Source of the DNA: Immersiella caudata
Taxonomy: Eukaryota; Ascomycota; Sordariomycetes; Sordariales; Lasiosphaeriaceae
Length of the DNA: 64,000 nucleotides
Direction of reading: 5' to 3'
NCBI GenBank assembly: GCA_030512335.1
Contig: JAULSU010000001.1
Span: 6,076,001 to 6,140,000 of the forward strand
Position numbers and translations under genes: made by a program. This document shows, one piece after another, positions 1 through 10,672 of this stretch. Within the stretch, counting starts at the first letter, position 1. Each line of letters opens with the position of its first letter. Below the pieces are notes generated by a model. The model had not been told where the DNA came from, did not search any database, and worked only from the letters and a program-made list of their open reading frames with translations.

Positions 1-358
1 CTCCGTTTGAGGCGCCGCTTAGCGCTGGGCTCTCCAATAACTTCCATTATTGTTATCTGCTTCGACTGGCGAGCACGGCAGCAATGGGGTGTAAGCTGAG
101 GTGATGAACGATTGCCGGCACTCGCGTGGTTGCATCCGGACCCCACAGTTCCAACTGTTCCCCCGCCGGGCCGAGACGATGGGCCGTTCCGGACGCATGT
201 CGGGTCCGCCGTCGGCGCTTTTCGGGTTTGGTCACCCAGTCCGCTATTTAAATTGGCCCCGAGAGATACTCGACCGAGCAGCGTGTGGGTTCGTGCTCGA
301 TTTTATTCGGTCAACCAGCTCCTAGCCCAATACCGATAATTTTGCTAGTTTTCTCACG
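1..358. promoter_or_regulatory. Upstream region of the amidase gene
   Basis: No convincing gene is seen here. A TATA-like stretch (tatttaaat) lies near 245-253, about 110 bp before the amidase ATG, a plausible distance for a core promoter. Short ORFs on both strands have no recognisable domain. Confidence 0.35.
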
Positions 359-2173
359 ATGAGAGTAGCCTCAAGAGGACCCGGCGGTCTGACGATCGCG
401 CTATCGGCATGGCTATCGATATCTCAATCGCCAGCCTGGGCCCTACTCGAGCCTTTCGATGTCCGCGAGGCCTCTATCGACAGCATCCACATGGCTCTCT
501 TCACAGGAATGGCGACTTGCCGAGGCATAGTCTCCTCCTTTATCTCCCGGATTGAGAAATTCAACCCCATTATCAACGCCATCATCTCATTGAACGCCGA
601 ATCCTTGTCCACTGCCGACCAGATCGACTTACAGATTGCGGCAGGCAACAAGACCGGCGCCTTGCTCTGCATACCGTAAGTGGAACCTTGAAATCGAAGT
701 GACTTTCTTCCCGGCTTTTTGATCTGATGGCCGGGAGCCTGAGGGGAAGTTTTGCTCCTGAGATAACAGAACATTTCCCAAAGAGGATACAATGAGTTGA
801 TATTTGCCGTAGCGTCCTTCTGAAAGACAATTACGATGCAGCCGGAATGGCAACGACTGGGGGCTTGCCGGGCCTTAGCCAACAACCGGCCCGTCTCGGA
901 CGCTCCGACGGTGAAGGCCCTGAGGGACGCCGGTTCCATCATTCTCGGAAAGGCAAACCTCCACGAGCTGGCGCTGGAGGGCATATCTGTCTCATCATTC
1001 GGAGGGCAAACCATTAAACCCTATGACCTTAGTCGGACCCCCGGAGGAAGCAGTGGTGGCTCCGGCGCCGTAATCGCTGCCAACTTGGCTGTCTTTGCCA
1101 CCGGAACTGACACTGTCAACTCGCTCAGAAGCCCTGCGAGCGCCAACTCCTTGTTCAGCTTCCGTCCCACGAGGGGGCTGATCTCCCGTGCTGGCGTCAT
1201 ACCGGTTAGCCATACCCAGGATGCAGTCGGCGCCATGGCTCGCAACCTAAAGGACCTGGCTGTCACGCTGACCGTCATGTCGACCATTGGCTACGACCCT
1301 CGAGATGATGCAACGGCAGACATCCCACCTGGGGTGCAAGGAAAGGACTATTCCGCTTCACTGCACGGCGCAAGCCTGAAGGGCCTGCGCCTCGGACTGT
1401 TAGATGGGTTCTTCAACTACAACCCATCTGCCGAAACAACACCTGTCAATGATGCCATGAACATCATGGTCTCTCAGCTAGCTGTGGCAGGAGCCGTAGT
1501 GGTCAACATCACGGAAACCACATACAATGCCCTGGCCATTGCAGCCGCGTTGGATGTCCAAAGTTACGAATATCGAGAACTTCTCAACGGCTACCTGGCT
1601 GGACCAGGTGCTGACGGCTCACCCCGACCCACAAGCTTCAGCGAAATCTACGAAAGCGGCGAGTTTCTTGTGCTTCCATCACAGTACGAGTACGTCAAGT
1701 CATCGGCCGTCTCCTCAACTAGCAACTCTAGCTACTTCACAACCCAGCGCGGTATCCAAAACCTGACGCAAGCCCTTCAAACTACGTTCTTGGCCAACAA
1801 TCTTGACGCCATTATCTACCCCGAACAAAAAAACTTGGCAGTTAAGATTGGCTCCCCGTCGCAGAGCGGACGCAACGGCATTCTTGCGGCGTTGACAGGA
1901 TATCCTGTCATTGTGGTCCCCGTCGGGATTTCTCCTCCATCCAAGGACGCACCGATTGGTGTTCCGATGGGCATGGAGATCCTTGGTCGCCCGTGGAGCG
2001 AGGGATTGTTGCTGAATATCGCCAAACACATCAGCGACCTGCAGCCCGTGAGGAAGATGCCCCCATTTGCAAACCAAACAGTTGAGACCAAGTCGTACTC
2101 GGCTGTGCCGGTGGTCACGCCAAATACTGGAAACATTCCAACAGCATATCCGATGGGCGTGCTGTGGAGGTAG
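359..2173 (+). CDS. Amidase-signature family protein, secreted type, with a 1-base frameshift
   Basis: Amidase-signature enzymes hydrolyse amide bonds with a Ser-cisSer-Lys triad. Exon 1 is 359-675, the intron 676-812 (GTAAGT...GTAG) and exon 2 813-2173. The splice joins CC to C and restores the motif IPVLLKDNYDAAG, which holds the catalytic Lys (about residue 110). GGSSGGSG (about 183, cis-Ser) and NSLRSPAS (about 209, nucleophile Ser) follow. The N-terminus has a hydrophobic stretch (LTIALSAWLSISQSPAWA) that looks like a signal peptide. Between about 859 and 872 the frame changes: LKDNYDAAGMATTGG is in one frame and RALANNRPVSDAP in the next. Removing one base there gives a 558-aa protein of normal family length. 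As written the gene would stop early, so it is either a recent pseudogene or an assembly error. Substrate cannot be told; extracellular amidase is an inference. Confidence 0.85.
676..812 (+). other. Intron 1 of the amidase gene
   Basis: It runs from GTAAGT to TAG, 137 bp. It is required to join the two halves of the conserved IPVLLKDN segment. Confidence 0.8.
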
Positions 2174-2485
2174 GGCTTGCTAGAGTTGAAACCAGGCTGG
2201 ACATGAGGACAATTCAGTGCGCGGTGGTGTTGCACCGAGGTCCGCGGAAACCGTTTAGGGCTGGCAATGGGTGACATGGTCAAGATACATACACTTTCAG
2301 AATTTTAATACACGCTCGTTTCGGGAGCATTTACACCACACAGCCTCGAGAAGCATCAAACCAGAACCAAGAACTCCGTGCTGACCAAACGCCCATACCC
2401 AAGTCCCCAGCTAAAAATTACACACGTGCCATGAAGAGTAAGAGCGGCCCAATGCTAGATCATCAAAACAAGATCCAGTTAGTCA
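2174..2485. other. Intergenic, tail-to-tail
   Basis: This is the 3' flank shared by the amidase (+) and the membrane protein (-). It is the likely site of both polyadenylation signals, for example the AT-rich stretch near 2300-2310. No gene is seen. Confidence 0.4.
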
Positions 2486-3540
2486 TCAGTGCCCAGGGTT
2501 GTAACTCGGCGACATCCCATACTGAGCCGCGGCTGTAGGTGGAACGGGATACGGGCCGGCTACCGGGCTCGGCGCCGGTTGTTGCTGCGGAGGAGGCGCA
2601 AAGCCCATCGGCTGCCCAGCCGGCGCAGGCGCATAATACTCTGCGGCCAAACCCACCGGCGCAGGGGTGGCAGCAGCGGCAGGCGGAGCCGTATATGGTG
2701 GCGGCGGGACCGGAGTCTGCTGGCGATAACTCGTGTCTATCCCGCCGTTCGGCCCAGCCGTCGAAAACGGCTCATACTTTGACGGCACGGCCGCAGCACC
2801 GTACCACTGGTTCCCAGCACCGCCGACATCCTGGACGGAGCCGCCATCAATCTTTGTGTAGGCGCCTGCCGAGGTGGGACCGCCCGGGAGAGCGGCGATG
2901 GTGGCGTCCTTGCGTTTGCGGCTACAACAGCAACAGCAGCATTTGACAAGGGCGATGGGGATCCAGAGGAAGGTGGCGACGGTAAAGGCTTTCCACCAGA
3001 TGCGGCCGTGGCGTATCGGACCGCCCTTTTTGCGCTCTGCGGGGTGTGGTTAATTAGTAGTCAAGTTTTTTTTTTTGCGGAGACAGGGGATGGCAGGGCC
3101 TTACCTCGTTGGTACAGGACGATTAGGGAGCAGAGGAATAAGAGGACGCAGAAGGAGACCACGGTGATGGTGATGATGGCCCAGAGAGGGAGGAATCGGT
3201 AGCGCCCCGCGCTCGTAGCGGTCGTGGTTGTTATCGATGATGTCTTGGAGCTTGAAGATGAAGACGAGGAGCCGGATTTGGTGGATGAGGATGAGCTAGA
3301 TGAGCTGCCAGAGGAGCCGCCGGACGAACTTGAGGACGAGGACGAGGACGATGAGGATGAGGATGAAGACGAGGAGTCGCTCGAACTGCTGCTGCTGCTG
3401 CTTCCGCCTTTACTTCCACCTCTGCCGCCGCCGCCTCGGGGACTGCGGAGTTCGAGCGGGAGGAAATCCTCGATTGGGGCACCGAGCGTCACAGACCCTG
3501 CACGACGTTTTGTCACGGGCACTATGTTTGGGATGATCAT
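2486..3540 (-). CDS. Single-pass membrane protein with Gly/Ser-rich stalk, Cys6 cluster and Pro-rich tail
   Basis: Exon 1 is 3540-3105 and exon 2 3036-2486, with a 68-bp intron (GTAAGG...GCAG, branch-like CTAAT). The product is 328 aa. Order from the N-terminus: a short lead; a Gly-rich then almost pure Ser stretch (about residues 40-105); a Thr patch; one strong transmembrane helix (LPLWAIITITVVSFCVLLFL and beyond); a basic linker; a second partly hydrophobic segment ending in six consecutive Cys; and a Pro/Ala/Tyr-rich tail ending NPGH. Ser-rich stalk plus one helix plus low-complexity cytosolic tail resembles fungal wall-stress sensor architecture (Mid2/Wsc-like), but no cysteine-rich sensor domain and no clear signal peptide are seen, so function is open. 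The first ATG is at 3540; the reading frame further upstream has no ATG. The Cys6 run could be palmitoylated (inference). Confidence 0.7.
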
Positions 3541-4219
3541 GGCGACGGCAATATGTCTCTGGCCCTGACTGCCCTCAACACAATCGTAGTCTTGGGGCAA
3601 ATGGCGATACAGCAACGAGACGAAATCTCACAGAGTCAGAACCACCTCACGCGAAGGGGTTGCGCGACGGAGCAGGAGTGCCTCATTATATTTCTACTTC
3701 CCTTCCATCCGTTGTGTGACAGCACATTGTCCCGTGCTTATTCCTTCGCGCTGCATTCCCACACCGCGTCTAAAACTGGGGTGTTGGTAGGGGGGAGCCG
3801 AAGGGCAGCGTGCGGCTGAAGGCGCCACCGTCCAGGCACAAAGGGTCCAACGATCGGCAGTAATTTTAAAGGGGGCAAGTTATCTCCCTATGGCCTGGCC
3901 TGAGGCTGCTGTATCGGCGTGGCGCAAGAAAAGAGGCCAACTGAGTCTGCGACAAGGCGCACCCCGGGGTTTTCGTGTGGTCCGAGGGCTGTTTGCGAGG
4001 AGAGCCAACACAGAGCTGTCAGATCACAAGGCATGAGAGACGCAGGTGGGATGATCGTCATGGGCACTGCAAACCTGTTTCGTGTGGTGCGGCACGATGT
4101 CATCAGGCCACTAAAAGGCAGCATATGAATGAGGGAGGAAGCTCCTCTGATGGCCAGCTTCACGACCCCGCATTCAAGCAAGCAACACAAACAATTGCCA
4201 ATACGCACCATCACCAACC
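3541..4219. promoter_or_regulatory. Divergent intergenic region
   Basis: It lies between the 5' ends of the membrane protein (-) and the small protein (+), so it probably holds both promoters. No coding signal was found. Confidence 0.4.
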
Positions 4220-4792
4220 ATGGCTACTGCAGACACAGCCGACCTTGGGCCTCCCCATGAGCCCAAGGAAGAGTCCATCAATGTGTTCAACGAGATTCAA
4301 CATGAGCTGAAGAAGCATCTCATTCACACCCGCCATCAACACGACAGTGAGAACTGCCAAGACCCGCCCCAATGGAGAGGCGACCATGGCTGATACCAGC
4401 GCAGAGCATGAGCCCGAATACTTTCAAGCTGTGAGGTAGGTCTGATCCTGCTAGGCCAGGCCGAGAAAATAAAAAAGGGCCTACACACTGACTGAGGTTC
4501 CTGCGGCAGCCACCTGAGCGACTCGGAGCTCGCATCCTTCAGCGCAGAGGACTTCCGCGAGGTTCGAGCAGCCGCAACAGCCTACGGAATCATCCTCTTC
4601 GGTCGAGTCCGCCTCCCCGCCATGCCTGAAGACGGCCCTTCGTGGATTCACTTCCGCGCCTTCACCGGTGGCCCTGGCGAGGAGACGAAGCTCCACAGCA
4701 TTCACACAGAAGAGAAGGAGGACCCCAATGGTGGCAAGACATATCGTGCTATCTTCACCGCTGACGATCCCCTTGAGTGGTTTGACACTTGA
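4220..4792 (+). CDS. Small conserved-looking fungal protein, about 165 aa, with a 1-base frameshift
   Basis: Exon 1 is 4220-4435 and exon 2 4510-4792, with a 74-bp intron (GTAGGT...GGCAG). The first part reads MATADTADLGPPHEPKEE and continues to ELKKHL. The second part, one frame over, reads TPAINTTVRTAKTRPNGE, then across the intron to SHLSDSELASFSAEDF and ends DDPLEWFDT. The shift lies at about 4321-4326 (ctcattcac). Removing one base gives an uninterrupted 165-aa acidic, soluble protein with no signal peptide or membrane helix. I do not recognise a named domain. It reads like a protein-coding gene because exon 2 has third-position C/G bias like its neighbours and the intron phase matches. 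Function unknown. Confidence 0.6.
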
Positions 4793-4956
4793 GCTGTGGG
4801 GTTGGAGAACTCGTGTAAAGCCACGTGAAAAACCTGGGATGTCTCGCAAAGTCAAGGCAGCCAATCGAACAAGTTGAACTGCAGCCACGTACCTATCTAT
4901 GCGGGAGCCTAATCCCAACCTCCGCTTCGTATACACAGTTGTCGGAGAGTGCATCT

Positions 4957-7900
4957 TTACATGGCCATGCCATCCTCCTCGGCCGCCAGCATCTCGGCGT
5001 AGTCGTCAGCCGAAGCGAATGTGGGCAGGCTTCTCATCTCCTTCCTCGACATCCTCTTCTTCCTGCGCTCATCGTCCACAGGTGCTCCTCCGGTCTCCTC
5101 CTCCTCTCCTTCTTCCTCCTCCTTCTCGCCACCAGAGGCCGAGACATCATCCTCCGAATCGTCAAAGATGCCCTCAAAGCCACCGGAGTCATCCGAGCCC
5201 ATATCAGACATCTCCCTAGCATCCGAGCCCAGGCCAACCGACTCCTCGTCTGAGTCTTCGTAGCCCTCCATATCCACATCTGAACCGTCGGTGCCATCAT
5301 CGCCCTCGACCTCAGGTCGCGAGTTGACCAGGGCTTCCCAAATCTCATTCTCGCCATCCTCATCCTCTGAGCCAGCGGCCTCTTCATCCTTGGCAGCCTT
5401 CTTGGCCTTGGCAGCCTCGCCGGGCTTGCCAAGCTTGGCAAAGTACTCGTGGAAGAAGGTGTCCTCGGCAGAGACGTCTTCAGCCTTGAGATTCCAGAAC
5501 GAAGCCGAATTGACTACTTGTTGCCGGGCCGCAGTCTTGCTCGACACGACGAGATGCGAGGCACTGCCGGAGGCGAGAATAGGTTGCATGATCGAGGTAC
5601 CACGCTTGGCCTCGTGAGCCTTGGGATTGCGGTACACAAACTTGTCCAAGAAGTGCATCAGCGTGTGGTTTGCTAGATCTGGCTTTGGTAGCCCCTTCTG
5701 TCGGCTCAGCAAGTTTGCGGCAAACACGCTGACGGAAGGGTGGAAATGAGAGAGGAACGGAACCTGAAGTGACATGATTAGAGTAATTCCTTTCCGTAAC
5801 TTTTCGTGATCGACTTACGATTTCCCATAGGCAGCTCCGATGGGCATTGCTGTGCTCGGGGTCTCGTTTCCGACCGTCGTATCCGGGTGTTGTGACTTTT
5901 GGCTGTGCATCGTCCGACAGGACGGCGGTGGGAGTCTCCTCTCCAGTGACATCCTTGTAGACTTCTTCCTCCTCATCATTTTCTTCGGGCACGTCCAATA
6001 GGGTGTGGAGGTCCGTAAAGGTGCCCTCAAGCTCGGCAATCAGGAAAAGGATGCCGCACGCGAAAGATGGCTGGTGAAGTGACAGAACCTGGACCAGCCG
6101 CTTCACAAAGGCCTTGACTCGCCGGACATCCACGTCGTTCTTCAAAGCCCTATAGAGCAAATTGAGATACAAGGCTTGTTTTGACGAGGTAACAAGCCTG
6201 GGGTCCAGCAGAGATTCGTAAAGCGCTCGGTAGAATCTATCAACAGCCAAGTGCTTTGATGTCGCGAGCTGTTGAATGAGCATCAGCGCCTGTACGCTCG
6301 TGTTGAAGTTGGAAGAGTGAGTTATTCTGAACAGGGTGTCGAGGTGCTGTTCCAGGGTATTGTCGTCAGAGGCAGTGAACGGGATGGCTCGGTTGACTCC
6401 GGTGAGCAAAGAAGACGCGAGTTTTTGCGTCGTTCCCTCCTCTTGGTCCGGTTTGGCAGATGCCTCGGGCTTTCCTCTCCCCTTTCGCTTTCGTTTGCCA
6501 TTAGTAGCAGGCTGCTTGCCCTGGTCAGCAGAGTCAAGACTACCCAGCTGCCCAGTCTTCAGCAAAGTCAAAAAGATGTCGAAATATATCCGCAGCAAAG
6601 TATCAGCGACTGCTGGCTCCTTGGTACTCAGAATGGTCTGGTTGAGAGTGTTGATGGCATAGTATTTTGCGCGAATCGATTGTCCTGGCTTCAAGAGCAC
6701 TTCGTGCTCCACCGCGGTGATGACAACCGTCTTCATCCCTGGATGAAGGTTGAGCAGCTGCAAAATGAGGTATGATGCCCGCGAGGCGATCTTGCGTTCC
6801 CGGTCGCCTAACTTATTAACCAGAAGTCTGAGCAAGTTTGCTTCTTGCTCTGGCTTGCTTTTCAGGAGACCAAACACAAAATCCAGAGCCCGCGAACGCG
6901 AGTACTCTATCTCGTCAGAGCACCAAACTTCCAGAAGCTGAATGATACGGAAAAACGCAGCCTTAAGCCAGTCTTCGTACGCCCACATCATGAGGTGAGG
7001 CTTGTCAATTTTTCCCGGAAGGTGTTGCCCCTGGTCCCAAACGGCGACTTTGCTCTGGAGCAAGGCGGCCAAAAAGGCTGGCTGAGATTCAAAGGTGCGA
7101 AGACGACGATCACTGGGGAGAATATCACCGTTTCCTAGCAAATCCACAAGCGCACCCAGTGCGGCAATCGCTTGCCCGCGGCTCTTCTTTCCCGCCAGAG
7201 CGATGAGACTCTCGAAAGCCTTGCAATTGTGGACGGGAGATTCTTGGATCGAAAGGGTGAGAGCCGAAACCTTGTCTGAGTACGTACCAGACTTCATGAT
7301 TGTCGACATGAACTTTTGTGTGGACCGGGATGATTGTTGAGTGGCAAACGTTGAAGCATCCTGGTCCAGAAGCTCTTCCGCGAAGGCCTTGAGGCTTGCG
7401 ATTGCCGCGCGGGGAGCGGCGCTGTCGCTCGGGACAGTTGACAGAAGCCCAGTGGTATCCACGGAATACCAGTCAGCCCTTGGCTCGAAAACCTAACAGG
7501 TATTAGGCACGTTCTTTCCAGGTCAGACACATCGTACTTATGTACTCGGATCACTGACCAGCTTCCCTGACTTTGTCTGCCGAGTATCTGCCACCGCCGC
7601 GGGTTTCTCCTCCCCCTTGGCCTTCTGATTCTTCTGAGTAGTTTCGACAGGCTCCGGTTCTTCATCATCTTCGGAGGCATCGGCCTCCTCGTCGTCTTCG
7701 TCATCGGGCCGGTGCTGTTGAAAGCCTAGGGCAGACGCAAATGTAGCGAGTTCCTCCTGAAGTGCTGAGTCTAGCTGGTTGCTCGACGAGGACTTGGGAG
7801 CGGGCGCTTGACCGCCCTCGTCCCCCGAGTCGACATTGGCAATGAGGTTGTAGTCATCTTCATCTCCCCCGAGAGCAAGGATTTCTTTCAGGAGAATATT

Positions 7901-8152
7901 CTCCTCCTCAACGTCTGATCCATCTTCGTTCCCACTATCCTGTGCCCTTTGCGTTTTTGCAGCTCCCTTGCGCTTCTTCGCACCGTCGTTGACGTCGGCA
8001 TCCTGGGCTCTCTTACGCTTTGCGGGGGGTGCGCCGCCAGCTTTGGAGGGGAGAGCGGTGTCGAGCTTCGCGGTCAACTGTGCCAGAGCACTCTGGTCGA
8101 AACCCGGTGCAGCTGCCGACTTTTTCTTCTGCTTCGTCCGGTTGGCGCCCAT
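4957..8152 (-). CDS. MAK21: Ribosome-biogenesis factor Noc1/Mak21 (CCAAT-binding factor/CBF domain)
   Basis: Exons are 8152-7559, 7492-5819 and 5763-4957, with introns of 66 bp (GTCAGT...TTAG) and 55 bp (GTAAGT...TCAG), both phase 0. The product is 1,024 aa, about the size of yeast Mak21/Noc1. Noc1 pairs with Noc2 and escorts pre-60S particles in the nucleolus. The N-terminus is Lys-rich then acidic. After the first intron comes the family-typical VFEPRADWYS. A long helical-repeat region follows (for example LMMWAYEDWLKAAFFRIIQL, and VNKLGDRERKIASRASYL). The CBF domain spans the second intron (HRSCLWEI joined to VPFLSHFHPSVSVFAANLL, then HTLMHFLDKFVYRNPK). The C-terminus is strongly acidic (EEEEGEEEE) and ends with a basic patch (RRKKRMSRKEMRSLP). 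No frameshift. Its 5' end faces the ProRS gene. Confidence 0.93.
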
Positions 8153-8552
8153 ATTCTTTGCTGGGTTCTCTCTTATCGGGTAGAGCTATCCTGTCAAGAA
8201 GAGAATGCGGCGACAACGCGGACGACCGTCCCGGAAAGAAAAATGTTCCAGTGTTTGGACCTGCTCAAGAAAATTCCCTGCCATGCGCTTCGAAAACCCT
8301 GCAAGGCCGAGAAGTACCTTGGTACTTCACCCCACCTTCCGTGCATTAGCGGGCAGGCTCCGTGGGACCGCCAAGAGTTAGTGTCGACCAGGGTTCAGAT
8401 TGACTTTCATCGATCTTTCAAGAACGCGCTTCACAAGAAAGCAGACGCGTAGTTCGCCTATTTTCCGCGTTAGCTGCCCGCCAATGGATATGCTGCTGGG
8501 AAGCAAGACGACACTCCAATAAAAAGGGGTGAAGGCGACCACATCGCGGCCA
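8153..8552. promoter_or_regulatory. Shared divergent promoter, MAK21 / mitochondrial ProRS
   Basis: Some 400 bp separate the two start codons. Both genes serve translation (ribosome assembly and tRNA charging), so co-regulation from one region is plausible but not shown. Confidence 0.45.
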
Positions 8553-10429
8553 ATGAAGCTGCTGCGGCCAGCATCCCGCCTCTCGACGGTGTGGGCGCCG
8601 ACGGGCGGCATCGCTGTGCAGAGCAACAACAACCATAGAGCGAGCAATGGCTATGAGAAGTTAGTCCGCGCCGGATACCTGCGCCAGTCGCAGGCCGGGA
8701 TCTTCCACATGCTACCCCTCGGGTTAAGGGTACAGAGCAAGATTGAGAGGCTCGTTGAAAAGCACATGGAGGGTGCGCTTGGTGAGTGAACCCCTGAAAA
8801 CCTTCCGCAGCCAACCCCTGGACGAGTTCTCACCTATCTGTCCCATAGGAGCTTCGAAAGTCTCCTTGTCTTCTCTATCAACCGAAGCGCTCTGGGAGAA
8901 GAGCGGTCGTCTCCAAAATGTCGCATCCGAAGTTAGTCTTTAGCCATGACGGCCCGTGTTTGCTTCGTTTGCTCCTGGTTCGCCGCCACTAACCCGCCCC
9001 CTCCTCATAGCTCTTCAGGTTTTCGGATCGCAAGGAGACTCCCTATCTGCTGGCGCCCACTCACGAAGAGGAGATCACCGCTCTGGTTGCCAAGACGGTC
9101 AAGTCCTATAAGGAGCTGCCCCTACGCCTCTACCAGATCACGCGCAAGTACCGAGATGAGTTCCGTCCCCGTCACGGGCTCCTTCGCGGGAGAGAGTTCA
9201 TCATGAAGGACCTCTACACCTTTGACAGCAACTTGGAGGCGGCGCTGAAAACTTACGAGCGGGTGCGTCTTGCATACGATGACATCTTCGCGGAGATGAG
9301 GCTGCCGGTACTGGCGGCCAAGGCCAGCTCCGGAGATATGGGCGGCGACATGAGTCACGAGTATCATCTCCCTTCGTCCATTGGTGATGATCGGGTTATC
9401 CACTGCGGCTCGTGCGACTACGTCATCAACGACGAGATTGCCGAGACAAGGACGACCAGCACGGTACCCGATGGCACGGAGCTTGGAGTGTGGCGAGGCA
9501 TCACGAAGGACAGGACCAAACTAATCAACGTTTGGTACCCCAGGAGGGTAGAACAGCCGGACGGGGAGTCGCGGGAGTATTCAGGGGTAGACATCAGCGT
9601 TCCAGCGATCAAGTCCCTGGTTCCTGATCTGGACAGCGCTGTGGGGGACGCCGCCCCGTTATGGCTATCGACCGTGGGCCGTGCGTCCGAGAAGGCCATC
9701 GAGCTTGTCAACATTCTCGACGGTCGGCTGCCGAAAACTGTGGGAGATGCCATCCGAAATGGGTCGGTGGAAGACTTGTGGCCGGCGGAGTTCGGGTCAT
9801 CACGGCCCACGTTTAGCGTCTCGGTTACGGGTGGATGGGACGAGAGCAGCAAGCCCCTCGGGCTTCTTCGGATTAATTCGGGTGACCAATGTCCCAGTTG
9901 TGGGGATGGCACCTTGACGGTAGACAAAGCGATCGAGCTTGGCCACACATTCCACCTGGGGACGAGGTACTCGGATCCTCTTGGGTTGATGGTATCGGTG
10001 CCCAGCAGCGCGGCGGTTCCAATGCAGATGGGCTGCCACGGGATCGGCATCTCTCGCATCATCGGAGCCGTCGCCGAACATTTTGCCGACGAGAAGGGGC
10101 TCAACTGGCCGATTCGCATCGCTCCCTACTCATGTGCCATCGTCGCGAAGGACGACAGCCCGGACGCAGTTCGCGTGTCTGAGCGCCTGGCAGGGTCCGA
10201 GGAGAAGATTGGGGATATCCTCGACGTAGTGCTGGACGACAGGCCGAAATCGCTGGCGTGGAAGCTGGGCGACGCTGATCTGGTTGGATATCCCATTGTC
10301 CTAGTCCTCGGGAGGGAGTGGAACGATTCGGGCCGGGTAGAGGTGCAGTGCAGGAGGCTTGACATTAAGGAGTCTGTCGCGCTGGATAGCCTGCCAGGTG
10401 TCGTAGAAACGCTTCACATGGCGCTGTAG
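8553..10429 (+). CDS. AIM10: Prolyl-tRNA synthetase, bacterial-type, probably mitochondrial
   Basis: It attaches proline to tRNA-Pro using ATP; this class IIa, bacterial-type form is the organellar enzyme of fungi. Exons are 8553-8781, 8849-8931 and 9011-10429 (introns GTGAGT...ATAG and GTTAGT...ATAG), giving 576 aa. The N-terminus MKLLRPASRLSTVW is basic with no acids, fitting a mitochondrial presequence. Class II motifs are visible: AGIFHMLPLGLRV, TEALWEKSGRL, THEEEITALV, motif 2 ITRKYRDEFRPRHGLLRGREF, and motif 3 MGCHGIGISRIIGAV. An insertion of about 180 residues lies between motifs 2 and 3, as in bacterial ProRS (editing-like INS domain). The C-terminal anticodon-binding part begins at WPIRIAPYSCAIV. 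The start is the first ATG in frame. All frames join cleanly. Confidence 0.93.
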
Positions 10430-10672
10430 CGGTGTTCTGTGGGGCAATCCCCGCTCATATACTTTATATATTGTCTCCCATCGTTCCACTTCGAGCACCG
10501 TTGCAGGCAGTGGTGATAATACTCCTGTATGAATGCCGCATTTGCCCCACCTTTAGTTTCTGCCTCAGGCACCAACTATGGGTCATCGATCTGGTTGGAC
10601 GGCACGTCACCACGTGCAGTTCGTTGCTTGACGACTCCTTCGGCGAGGAGCAATTTGGAACCAAGCGGTACA
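10430..10672. promoter_or_regulatory. Intergenic / 5' flank of the acyltransferase
   Basis: Terminator side of the ProRS gene and promoter side of the next gene, both on +. An in-frame ATG at 10529 could extend the acyltransferase by 48 residues, but that extension looks non-conserved in character. Confidence 0.4.

Noticed and set aside
424..1014. 196-aa minus-strand ORF
   Set aside because: Overlaps the amidase catalytic region and runs through its intron; no domain.
2489..2946. Long plus-strand ORFs over the membrane protein gene
   Set aside because: They are antisense shadows of the Pro-rich tail and Cys6 exon; Arg-rich composition and no start context.
3224..3568. Acidic Asp/Glu-rich plus-strand ORF
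   Set aside because: Antisense of the poly-Ser stalk; its acidity is the mirror image of Ser codons.
5764..5818. Separate gene starting MSLQVPFLSHF at 5775
   Set aside because: The Met lies in the intron of Noc1; splicing WEI to VPFLSHF rebuilds the family sequence.
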